Origin: Lewinellaceae bacterium
GTDB lineage: Bacteria > Bacteroidota > Bacteroidia > Chitinophagales > Saprospiraceae
Assembly: GCA_020636105.1 (NCBI GenBank)
Contig: JACJYL010000001.1
Span: 3,906,001-3,970,000 of the forward strand
DNA: 64,000 nucleotides
Reading direction: 5' to 3'
Each line of letters opens with the position of its first letter. Positions within the stretch are counted from its first letter, which is position 1. The notes under the pieces are model-generated. The model saw only the letters and a program-made list of their open reading frames with translations. It made no database searches and was not told the DNA's origin. Shown in pieces: positions 8,805 through 16,398 of this stretch. A program made the translations under genes and the position numbers.

Positions 8805-11231
8805 ATGAAAATATTTAAAAAATCTGGTCAGATTCGTTCTTTTATCCTCCTTTTTTTGCTGCTCAGCCTTTCTACCTTAGAGGCTCAGGATGTGAAAGTG
8901 ATGACCTTATTGTCAGATAAAGAGGTCACCGTGTCCAAGCCAGCACCGGACAAGGTATCTCAAAAAGATTACGATGGATTATTCATAAAAGGAGAAGAAA
9001 AGAATGGAAGTGTTAGTTATGAAAACCTGAGCTACCTGCAATTCAACCTGGGTAATATGCCGAACCATGCTCAAATCAAATCGTTAACGCTGCGGATTTA
9101 TTTAAAGGAAGCAGTGGGTTCTAAAACCCAATCGGTTAAGGTTTATCCCCTTGATGCTCAGAAGGTTTGGAGTGACTTCAGTTGGGAAACACGGCCCGAC
9201 AGTGGAGATAACATCCCTATAGGAAAAAGAAAGGCGATTGGGCTCAAGGACGTAAGCCCAAAGCAACGGGATTCAGGCACAGATTTTAAGTTCAATATCA
9301 AAGATCCGATTATCAATTCCAAAATGGCTGCCCGTGGTCTGATTTCACTGCTGCTGGCTGCAAGTAAGGAAGATTACGAATATTACGCTGCACGAACAGC
9401 GCAGGAAGATGGGTATGCCTATCAGCCCAAATTGATCATTGAATACTCCATAGACTCCCATTTGGCGCTGGGTAATTGGGCACAAATGAAACAAGACCCC
9501 CAGCACAGTGGCCAGCAAACCTGGGCATCTAATGTCACACCGGATTTGGTAAAAGCCAGGAAAATCATTGAAGGCACGAATCAATTTTCTTACACAAAGG
9601 TAAATCCTGTCATCTATGATGGTCAATTGATTTGTGCCGTTCAACAGACAGGTACTGGTAATGGTAATGTCGAAGGCAACTATTTGCATCGTTATGCTTT
9701 GACTTCAACCGGGGAACGCTTAAACCCTGAAAGCCCAAGATTGAGTGATATTGTAAAACACCAACCTGTGGTGGGTCCAAAGAAACAACTCTATTGTATT
9801 CTTGGTAAAGCGGCTACTACATTGGTCGAGTTGGATTTAGAAAACAACTTCGAAGAAAAAAAACGCTTTACCACAGAACCGGTCACTGCCACGCCGGTGG
9901 TGGGCATTGACGGCAGTTTATACTTGTCTACTAAAGGAGGGCTCTATGCCTACACCCCTGATTTTAAGATCAAATGGAAATATGCTCCACTTACAAATTT
10001 AAAAAATCATCATTTCGGAAGCCTGGCACTCAGTAAAGATGAGCAGAAGGCTTATGTTGTTTTTGGGGATGATAACAAACTTGTGGTGCTGGACACCAGG
10101 GATGGGACAGTCCTTAAAAGTTCAGAAGAAATATTTTCAATTAAGATTGAAGGTGACGAAACAAAAATCCCGGTTCCTGCTGTGGATGTAAAAACGGGAA
10201 AGGTCGTGGTGCTTGATGGGTTCAGAACAGGAAAGCAATTGACCGTTTTCAATATTGACGGTAATCTGGTGAAAACCTATGATGGTTGTGGTAAGTCAAG
10301 CGAATGTTTTTCTCAGCCGGTCATCACAAACGGAAACGCTTATTTTATCCAAAATGGAGCCCTGATGAAGCTTGATTTAGCAATAATGAACCTTGTTTCA
10401 GTAGGAGGCACTTCCCTGAACCCGGCCAGTACGCTTGCTGCGGATAAAAACGGAAATGTTTATGTACTCAATACAACCGGTAAAGCTGCTGATTTGACGA
10501 TTTACAATAAGGGTGATGGCACAGTAAAAACAACTCCGTTGAATGAGCTGAATGATGCTAATTTAACTGGCAACCGCCTGTTATTGGCACCTGATGGCAA
10601 CCTGGTCATTGGCAATGATAATTTCGTAGCCCTCGTTCAACCGGTATCATTTGTGGGGGATGTAACGACCTTGTCGATCACTTCTGTTCCTGAAGACCAA
10701 AAAGTGTATCGTACCATCAATGCCATTGAGGTCGGAGCAGTAGTTCATAAAAGCCCTAACAATACGATCCTTTATGCCGGAAAATCTATTTCCTTCAAAC
10801 CCGGCTTCAGCGTTGAAAGCGGTGCTAAGCTGACGTGTAATATCGGGAATTGGAAGGTAAAGAAGAAATCGCTTTCAATTGGAGATTCATACGCAGGAGG
10901 CATTATAGTCCACTTAACCGGGGATGGACATGGTTTGGTAGCAGTCCCGGAAGTTTGGACTAAAACCAATTGGTTAGCTGGAATGGGCATTTGTAATACT
11001 TTGAATTATGATGGATACACCGATTGGCGAATGCCCTCTAAAGAGGAGCTGAACCTGATATATGAAAATTTATTTAAGGCCAACCTTGGAAATTTTGTTC
11101 CTGAAGAATATTGGAGCTCGGAGGTGTCTGGAGGACGTGTCATGAAACAAAATTTTGCAAATGGTGCTCAGGAGTATACTGATGATAAAGATAGGATCTC
11201 TCATCACGTTCGCCCGGTTAGGTCATTTTAA
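8805..11231 (+). CDS. Exported multidomain protein: DNRLRE/CBM96-like, PQQ-type propeller, DUF1566-like C-terminus
   Basis: ATG at 8805, 18 bases after the kelch-like gene. Residues 1-28 form a signal peptide (basic start, leucine core, ending LEAQ), so the protein crosses the inner membrane. Residues about 35-215 resemble a DNRLRE/CBM96 domain (SYLQFNLGNMPNHAQIKSLTLRIYL, later SWETRPDSGDN and PKLIIEYS), a beta-sandwich found on extracellular Bacteroidota proteins. Residues about 220-620 form a PQQ-like beta-propeller with repeated units such as PVVGIDGSLYLSTKGGLYAYT. Residues about 645-680 resemble a coat-hanger-stack segment (YAGKSISFKPGFSVESGAKL). The last ~110 residues look like DUF1566 (TDWRMPSKEELNLIY, ending VRPVRSF). 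There is no T9SS tail, so the route to the surface is unclear. It is probably a cell-surface or periplasmic binding protein of the operon. Confidence 0.88.
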   Translation: MKIFKKSGQIRSFILLFLLLSLSTLEAQDVKVMTLLSDKEVTVSKPAPDKVSQKDYDGLFIKGEEKNGSVSYENLSYLQFNLGNMPNHAQIKSLTLRIYLKEAVGSKTQSVKVYPLDAQKVWSDFSWETRPDSGDNIPIGKRKAIGLKDVSPKQRDSGTDFKFNIKDPIINSKMAARGLISLLLAASKEDYEYYAARTAQEDGYAYQPKLIIEYSIDSHLALGNWAQMKQDPQHSGQQTWASNVTPDLVKARKIIEGTNQFSYTKVNPVIYDGQLICAVQQTGTGNGNVEGNYLHRYALTSTGERLNPESPRLSDIVKHQPVVGPKKQLYCILGKAATTLVELDLENNFEEKKRFTTEPVTATPVVGIDGSLYLSTKGGLYAYTPDFKIKWKYAPLTNLKNHHFGSLALSKDEQKAYVVFGDDNKLVVLDTRDGTVLKSSEEIFSIKIEGDETKIPVPAVDVKTGKVVVLDGFRTGKQLTVFNIDGNLVKTYDGCGKSSECFSQPVITNGNAYFIQNGALMKLDLAIMNLVSVGGTSLNPASTLAADKNGNVYVLNTTGKAADLTIYNKGDGTVKTTPLNELNDANLTGNRLLLAPDGNLVIGNDNFVALVQPVSFVGDVTTLSITSVPEDQKVYRTINAIEVGAVVHKSPNNTILYAGKSISFKPGFSVESGAKLTCNIGNWKVKKKSLSIGDSYAGGIIVHLTGDGHGLVAVPEVWTKTNWLAGMGICNTLNYDGYTDWRMPSKEELNLIYENLFKANLGNFVPEEYWSSEVSGGRVMKQNFANGAQEYTDDKDRISHHVRPVRSF

Positions 11232-11286
11232 AAAATGCCTGGTGGTCAAATTTTAATAGAAAAATACTTTTTTAAAAGAATAAAAA

Positions 11287-12780
11287 ATGAATACAATGAA
11301 AAATACTATTAAAAAAAATAACCTAAACACCTCTTTTGTTACATTCCTTTTCTTATTACTCTTTTTGGGAAGCAGCCAGTGGCTGCTAGCACAGCCATTA
11401 CTTATTGACGAAAATAAAGTACAAATCAATTTCCCATTGGAAGTCAATAAAACTTCCACTTTTGATGGCCCTTTGATTGTAAACAAAAGTGCGACTTTTA
11501 AGGAAGACTTAACGGCATCAGGGAGTTCAACTTTCACTGGCAAATTAACGGCATCAGGGAGTACGACTTTCACTGGTGAATTAATTGCATCAGGGAGTTC
11601 GTCTTTCACTGGCAAATTAACGGCATCAGGGAGTACGACTTTCACTGGCAATGTAGGTATAGGGACGACTGACCCTGGGGGATACAAACTTAACGTCAAT
11701 GGCCCTGTATTTGCCAGTGGATTTAACATGAGCAACAAGATTAAATTGGATATCCATAATGGTGATCCTATCATTACTTTTTCTCACGCAGGTATTGCAA
11801 GAATAGGAGGAGCAACTAGAGGTCTGGGAATCTGGGGTGGCGAAAAGGCCAGCAAAGACGATACACCAGCATTGTTTATTAATCCAGACAATCTTGTTAG
11901 TATCGGATTTACGGTATTTACCCCCCAGGAAGCACAATTGCATGTTGCCGGACCCGCGGCAGTTTATGGTAGTGAGTTAGCTGGTTTAATATTTAAAAAT
12001 TCAGGGGGGGATATGTGGAAAAGGGTTTATGTTAAAAACAGAGAATACAGAAAAATAAGTATTTTAGCCGAAGGGGATATTATTACAAAAACGGGACTTT
12101 TTACGACCTCGGATATCCGAATAAAAAAGAACATCAGCCTAACCTCAACACTAAAAGACCTGCAAAGCCTGAAGGCCATAGAAATTGTCAATTACGAAAT
12201 GATCGATGATATTGCCGACAACAGAAGCTATAAAAAAGTCATTGCCCAGCAGCTCGAAGAGGTCTATCCAATAGCAGTTCAACAGGCGACACAAGGTTTT
12301 ATTCCCAGCGTATTTCAGCCATCCATTTCCTTCGATAAGATCACCACAGGTGAATACCAGTTGGTAGTGGCAAAAGAACATCATTTGGCTGTAAATGATA
12401 AGCTTGATTTGAAATGTTATCCTGGCAACAGCAGTGTAATAGCAGAAGTAATCAGGGTTATATCCCCCAAGGAGTTTGTAGTCCAATCCACTACCGAACT
12501 CGATAATATGGAATCCATTTTTGTCTATGGAAAACAAGTGGACGACCTTTTAAGTGTCGATTACGATGCCATTTCCATGCTCAACGTCTCCGCTACCCAG
12601 GAGCTGGCCAAACAAACGGAGCAGTTGCAAGCCGAAAACCAGGCACTCACGGCGCGTGTCGCGGAACTGGAAAAACAATTGGAAAGCATGGATGAGTTGA
12701 AAGCGAGTGTGGCGCAGTTGCAGGCGATGATGCAGGACAAGACGGCTGTGAATTCCAGTGCAATTTTTGGGAAAGAATAA
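11287..12780 (+). CDS. Exported tail-fibre-like protein with S74 endosialidase-chaperone domain
   Basis: ATG at 11287 (a second in-frame ATG, codon 4, is at 11296), 55 bases after the previous stop. It has a signal peptide of about 36 residues ending LLAQP. Residues about 75-122 are four 12-residue repeats (LTASGSSTFTGK type), a shape seen in trimeric fibre shafts. Residues about 275 onward contain the intramolecular chaperone of endosialidase: SDIRIKKNI with the Ser and Lys expected for self-cleavage, then VIAQQLEEVYPIAV, then SVDYDAISM. About 100 residues of beta-rich sequence sit between the last two motifs. The C-terminus (residues ~430-490) is a coiled coil with heptads of Leu and Gln/Glu. 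In known S74 proteins this domain trimerises the fibre and then often cuts itself off. It is probably the surface fibre of the operon. Confidence 0.9.
   Translation: MNTMKNTIKKNNLNTSFVTFLFLLLFLGSSQWLLAQPLLIDENKVQINFPLEVNKTSTFDGPLIVNKSATFKEDLTASGSSTFTGKLTASGSTTFTGELIASGSSSFTGKLTASGSTTFTGNVGIGTTDPGGYKLNVNGPVFASGFNMSNKIKLDIHNGDPIITFSHAGIARIGGATRGLGIWGGEKASKDDTPALFINPDNLVSIGFTVFTPQEAQLHVAGPAAVYGSELAGLIFKNSGGDMWKRVYVKNREYRKISILAEGDIITKTGLFTTSDIRIKKNISLTSTLKDLQSLKAIEIVNYEMIDDIADNRSYKKVIAQQLEEVYPIAVQQATQGFIPSVFQPSISFDKITTGEYQLVVAKEHHLAVNDKLDLKCYPGNSSVIAEVIRVISPKEFVVQSTTELDNMESIFVYGKQVDDLLSVDYDAISMLNVSATQELAKQTEQLQAENQALTARVAELEKQLESMDELKASVAQLQAMMQDKTAVNSSAIFGKE
11509..11652 (+). repeat. Four 36-bp tandem repeats in the fibre gene
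   Basis: Units begin at 11509, 11545, 11581 and 11617 with tta-a(c/t)-(g/t)gcatcagggag and encode 12 residues each. Units 2 and 4 (…gggagtacgactttcactgg…) are closest to each other and units 1 and 3 share gggagttc. The pattern suggests duplication of a two-unit block. Confidence 0.85.
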
Positions 12781-12832
12781 GCCGTTTTGGCACAACGAAG
12801 AATTATATTTTTAATCTTATAAAATTATTATC

Positions 12833-13108
12833 ATGGCAAAAGTAAGAGTTGAAACAAGTTTTACCTTACGACAATTAATAGATTCCCCTCAGTTAAATCT
12901 AACGGTTGATACCTACTCCCCAGGGCTAGCCATAGGTCAGATCATTAGCAGGCTTAACGAGGTATTTAATATTGGGTTTGAGTTCGATGGCAGTAATGTT
13001 TATTTAAACACAAATGAATTGGATGACAAATTCGTAATGATAACTGTTCTATTACCTGAAGAAAATGACCAAATTAACGGTGGGAATCTAAGGAGGGCTA
13101 TACTTTAA
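12833..13108 (+). CDS. Small protein of unknown function (91 aa)
   Basis: ATG at 12833, 52 bases after the fibre gene and on the same strand; stop TAA at 13106-13108. The 91-residue product has no signal peptide, membrane segment or cysteine. It reads as a soluble alpha/beta domain (MAKVRVETSFTLRQLIDSP, then AIGQIISRLNEVFNIGFEF, then DKFVMITVLLPEEN). I do not recognise it. It could be the last gene of the upstream operon or a separate unit. A hairpin 19 bases after its stop may end transcription. Confidence 0.65.
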   Translation: MAKVRVETSFTLRQLIDSPQLNLTVDTYSPGLAIGQIISRLNEVFNIGFEFDGSNVYLNTNELDDKFVMITVLLPEENDQINGGNLRRAIL

Positions 13109-13126
13109 TCAGGTTTCTTAGTAGAG

Positions 13127-13164
13127 CAGGAGTCATCCGAATTTAGCCTTTTAGATGACTCCTG
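13127..13164 (+). terminator. Hairpin after the 91-aa gene, possible terminator or attenuator
   Basis: CAGGAGTCATC at 13127-13137 pairs perfectly with GATGACTCCTG at 13154-13164 across a 16-base loop. Only a short T-containing run (gttgttta) follows, so it is not a textbook rho-independent terminator. Confidence 0.4.
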
Positions 13165-13270
13165 GTTGTTTACCCTCAATGTTTACTTAGGGATAAAACT
13201 ATAGCTACTTTTTTCCTGGCTAAGGACTCCGGGGGGAACTTTTAGCTATTCACTCACTTTAAAAATAAAA

Positions 13271-13750
13271 ATGATGACCGATTTAGAAAAATATTTAAAG
13301 GAACGATACACAGCTGAAACGATACAAATTTCGCAAAAAATTGCCATAGTTGGGACCGATAAAGAGGGCTTCTCTCCGCTTCTAACACTTTATGAAAAAC
13401 TTTCAGATCAAAATCCAAATTGCTTGAGTGCATATCTTTTAAAAGAGAAAGAACCGAAATGGACTAAACCGTTGAATGACCTATGGTTAAAGCAAACCTT
13501 AGCCATAGAAATTTTAGATACCTTCTATATAGCTCATCCGGCAATTAATGATGCATTAAAAATTGCATCAGCAGAAGGCCAAGTGAAAGTTAATTTGAAA
13601 ACTTTCTCTAAGAACTATAAGGGTTACAAAAACGATTCTTATGATGAAGTGTTGTCCTTGATTAATGCTGAATTCGTAAATTTTGAAGAATCCAAAATAC
13701 CTATTGCCGGTAATGATTTTGCCGGGATTCTTACACGCAATAACTTTTAA
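13271..13750 (+). CDS. Hypothetical protein (159 aa)
   Basis: Two adjacent ATG codons at 13271 and 13274; either may start. The product is soluble, largely helical and mildly acidic to neutral, without signal peptide or transmembrane segment. Sequence blocks such as DLEKYLKERYTAETIQISQKIAIVG and DTFYIAHPAINDALKIASAEGQ suggest a helical-repeat or bundle fold. I recognise no family. It stands alone, 162 bases downstream of the 91-aa gene, and faces the DUF1295 gene, whose stop is 58 bases away on the other strand. Composition is more AT-rich than the genes around it, which is weak evidence for an accessory origin. Confidence 0.65.
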   Translation: MMTDLEKYLKERYTAETIQISQKIAIVGTDKEGFSPLLTLYEKLSDQNPNCLSAYLLKEKEPKWTKPLNDLWLKQTLAIEILDTFYIAHPAINDALKIASAEGQVKVNLKTFSKNYKGYKNDSYDEVLSLINAEFVNFEESKIPIAGNDFAGILTRNNF

Positions 13751-13808
13751 AGGCTCATAAAAGGATAAGCAGTGCTATGAGATTTAATAACCGACCCTAT
13801 GGAGGATT

Positions 13809-14597
13809 CTAATCCTGTGTTCTTTTTTCTGGATCTCTCCTCATGAACGGAATAAACCTGCTCGTCCGCTTTTTATAGGCTTCATAATCCGCATGGCCTT
13901 CGTATTTCTTTTCCATCATAGGTACCCCTGAAACGAAAAGAATGAGCAAGGTGATCATCAATGGACCCATGAGGCCAAAGGTACCCCATGGCGAATTCAG
14001 GGCGATCAACCCTATGCCCCACCACAACACCACTTCTCCAAAATAATTGGGATGGCGGGTGTATTGCCAAAGGCCGGATTGAATGATCTTTCCCTTGTTC
14101 AAAGGGTCTTTTTTAAACCGGACCAATTGGGCATCGCCGATGGCTTCGAAATAAAAACCGATAATCCACAACCCTATGCCGATATAGTCGAGCAGGTTTA
14201 ATTCCGGTTGAGAATGCGTAGCCACAATCATTACCGGAGCCATGATCACCAGCAGCAGAAACCCCTGAAGCAGGTAAACCTGCAGGTAAGACCTAATGAA
14301 AAAAGATTTGCCCCAGTCTTTGCGCCATTGCAGGTATCGAAAATCTTCCGTTTTGCCTTTGTTTCTAATGAAAATATGGATGGCCAGCCTGACGCCCCAA
14401 AGGAATATCAGACTGTATAATAACAGTGCCCTGGAAGTAGGTTCTCGGGTGAAAAAATAAAAACCGCACAGCAGAATATACCCTAGTCCCCAGGCGATAT
14501 CGGCCACATCATTCCTTTTGATGATAATGGAGATCACGAACCACAGGGTAGCGTAAATGAAGATCAGTAGAGCGGATTGTAACATTATTTCAACCAT
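13809..14597 (-). CDS. DUF1295 integral membrane protein (steroid 5-alpha-reductase-like)
   Basis: About six hydrophobic helices over 262 residues. The C-terminal region has GLWQYTRHPNYFGEVVLWWGIGL, the RHPNY-type motif of DUF1295 and of the wider isoprenylcysteine methyltransferase/steroid-reductase group, where it contacts a nucleotide cofactor. Family members are inner-membrane proteins of mostly unproven substrate. The ATG at 14597 lies one base after the stop of the DUF2177 gene, so the two are translationally coupled; an ATG at 14585 is an alternative. A decayed second copy of part of this gene lies at 16219-16398. Confidence 0.9.
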   Translation of the reverse strand: MVEIMLQSALLIFIYATLWFVISIIIKRNDVADIAWGLGYILLCGFYFFTREPTSRALLLYSLIFLWGVRLAIHIFIRNKGKTEDFRYLQWRKDWGKSFFIRSYLQVYLLQGFLLLVIMAPVMIVATHSQPELNLLDYIGIGLWIIGFYFEAIGDAQLVRFKKDPLNKGKIIQSGLWQYTRHPNYFGEVVLWWGIGLIALNSPWGTFGLMGPLMITLLILFVSGVPMMEKKYEGHADYEAYKKRTSRFIPFMRRDPEKRTQD

Positions 14598-14598
14598 T

Positions 14599-15009
14599 TC
14601 AATGAACCATTTTTACGATGTAAAATCCCGCGACACTGACCACTGCAGTAAGCACGGCGCCCCAGGTAATATCGATAAAAACGATTTTGATCGGCCAGTC
14701 TTTCAGTGTGGCGAGATTGGTCAGATCATAAGTGGCATAGGTGAAAAAGCCAAACAAAGCGCCCAGCAAGATGGCCTGGCCGAGGGACTCTTTTTGCACC
14801 GCCGGGTAAATGGCAAAAATGGAAATACCGATGATGAACAACAGGTAGAAAATAATGGCGGCTGTCCAGTTGACTTTATCCGACAAAAAATTGCCCAAAT
14901 GTTTTTGATACAAGTCTTTGGCGATGAGCCCCAACCAAAGCATATCTACAGCGAAGAATACGATGGCTGTTAGCAGGTAACTTAACATGATTTTGGTAAT
15001 GTTTTCCAT
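14599..15009 (-). CDS. DUF2177 family membrane protein
   Basis: I choose the ATG at 15009, giving 136 residues (MENITKIMLSYLLTAIVFF), over an upstream alternative at 15048 that adds 13 unlikely residues. Four hydrophobic helices, with DMLWLGLIAKDLYQKHLG in the first loop and FGFFTYATYDLTNLATLKDWP in the third: both are characteristic of DUF2177. Function is unknown in the family. Members are often next to DUF1295 and similar lipid- or photoprotection-related genes, and here the DUF1295 gene follows after one base. The two proteins probably act in the same membrane process (inference). Confidence 0.9.
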   Translation of the reverse strand: MENITKIMLSYLLTAIVFFAVDMLWLGLIAKDLYQKHLGNFLSDKVNWTAAIIFYLLFIIGISIFAIYPAVQKESLGQAILLGALFGFFTYATYDLTNLATLKDWPIKIVFIDITWGAVLTAVVSVAGFYIVKMVH

Positions 15010-15170
15010 GGCAATGCTGAATTTTAAAAGAAAACTATGCGAAATCAAAGATTCTCGAACACCCGGTTTTTCATAATAGTTTGTGGGTAGAAGGAAGCGG
15101 TATCCCCCACCGTCCTGCGTCAGGATACAGGGATGGTTTAAATTAATTAATCACCCCACGTGTAACCACG

Positions 15171-15899
15171 TTATTTCCTGGTCAAAGGTAGTTTATAATA
15201 AGCAATTTTTATATCAATCCCTGCGTCATCTCTGGCTTGTTTATCCTTGATGAAAGATAAGCCTGCAGGCCCTGCCAACCTGTTTGCCAGACACAAACAA
15301 ATAGCATCCACGATGTCATCCTTTTTTACATCCTTCCTTTGGGTGTTCCCCAGGATATCATGGTAAAGGGGAGAAATTTCAGGATCGTATTTTTCCAGAA
15401 TAGCCAATCGATCCTTTATGCCTTCGTTTTTTGATTTTTTAGTGAGCAAAACCTGTTGAGGTGGGTTTAAATATTTGAAACAAAGTTCGGGATGGCTTTC
15501 ATAAATCTCCAATTGCCTGTTGCCTTTCAAAAGAAAGTCGTCGACCTCTTTTATTTTGCTGCTGATAAAAAAGGATTGAATGGATAGGCTCTTACCTTCT
15601 GTTTTTTGGTTTATTGATTTGGCAGACTCATAATCTGTAAATTTTAAAGCTTCCCGGCAAGGCGGATTAAAAACGGTTGATTGCCTTCCCGGCAACTCCT
15701 TCCGTAATGAACTTTCAACAGTCCTGATAAAATCATCAGAACTCAATCCGATGGGAATATCGATAAAGATTCTTTGGAGGTCGGAGTGAGCACCGATCAA
15801 CCCGGTAAAATTTTCGTGGACGGCATAAGTATAACGATCATTATCGTATTTGATCATCAGCCAGCCTTTTTTGCATCCATCCACCCCTGCAATAGCCAT
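15171..15899 (-). CDS. DUF429 domain protein
   Basis: 242 residues, starting MAIAGVDGCKKGWL. The AGVDGCKxGW opening and the later FIDIPIGL and ESHPELCFKYL motifs match DUF429, a family with an RNase H-like fold and conserved acidic residues (here Asp in VDG, Asp in IDIP, Glu in ESHPE, and DDIVDAI near the C-terminus). That suggests a metal-dependent nuclease or related activity, but no substrate is established. It is a single-gene unit, 122 bases before the DUF2177 gene on the same strand. Confidence 0.88.
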   Translation of the reverse strand: MAIAGVDGCKKGWLMIKYDNDRYTYAVHENFTGLIGAHSDLQRIFIDIPIGLSSDDFIRTVESSLRKELPGRQSTVFNPPCREALKFTDYESAKSINQKTEGKSLSIQSFFISSKIKEVDDFLLKGNRQLEIYESHPELCFKYLNPPQQVLLTKKSKNEGIKDRLAILEKYDPEISPLYHDILGNTQRKDVKKDDIVDAICLCLANRLAGPAGLSFIKDKQARDDAGIDIKIAYYKLPLTRK

Positions 15900-16218
15900 T
15901 TTATTCTTTTATTGTTTAACGATTTTGAAGACTTTATCGTCCCCTTTACCTGTCAGGAAAAAAAATATTTCCGGAGGTAGTTAAGAAAGGTCAAAGGTAA
16001 TTGACCGTCCATGAAACAAACTCTTTTCCTTGAGTATTTATGCGAATCAAGGGTTGAACCCACTTCGGGGTTCTTTTATATTTTATTGAAAATAAACTGA
16101 TTATACCCGTGGTTATTCATATTTAATCCTTTCAGGATAAAATGTTCGATAGGACATTAAAGTAAATAACCCTCCCGACCGTTGGTACGTTATGTCATTG
16201 CATTCCATGTGTGAAACT
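15900..16218. other. Gene-free stretch with one small hairpin
   Basis: No convincing coding frame. GAACCC at 16056-16061 pairs with GGGTTC at 16068-16073, followed by tttt on the plus strand, but no plus-strand gene precedes it. The upstream part presumably carries the minus-strand promoter of the DUF429 gene. Confidence 0.5.
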
Positions 16219-16398
16219 CACGGGGGTGATGATCACCAGCAGCAGTAATGCCTGAAGCAGGTAAACCTGCAGATAAGACCGTATGAAAAAGGATTTGCCC
16301 CAGTCTTTGCGCCATTACAGGTATCGGAAATCCTCGGTTTTACCTTTATTCCTGATGAAAATATGTGTGGTCAACCGAAGACCCAAAGAAAAATCAGG
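16219..16398 (-). pseudogene. Decayed internal fragment of a second DUF1295 gene
   Basis: About 180 bases align to 14232-14411 of the intact DUF1295 gene at a near-constant offset of 1987, with long identical runs such as gatcaccagcagcag and ttgccccagtctttgcgcca. Read on the minus strand, it repeats the segment around DFRYLQWRKDWGKSFFIRSYLQ, but the Gln codon CAA has become TAA (plus-strand gccattacagg instead of gccattgcagg), and one base is missing near 16376. Only the middle of the gene is present, with no start and no C-terminal motif. It is the relic of a duplication or recombination, not a functional gene. Confidence 0.88.

Noticed and set aside
11253..11774. Antisense frame with repeated PVKV-x-LPDAVN units
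   Set aside because: It is the complement of the 36-bp fibre repeats. The sense gene has signal peptide and S74 domain.
1..12780. Naming the operon a contractile injection system or a phage remnant
   Set aside because: No sheath, tube, baseplate, AAA+ ATPase, integrase or capsid gene is visible, so the label is not supported by this window.
16050..16080. tRNA-like GGGTTGAACCC stretch
   Set aside because: There is no acceptor stem or anticodon arm around it. It is a short hairpin only.
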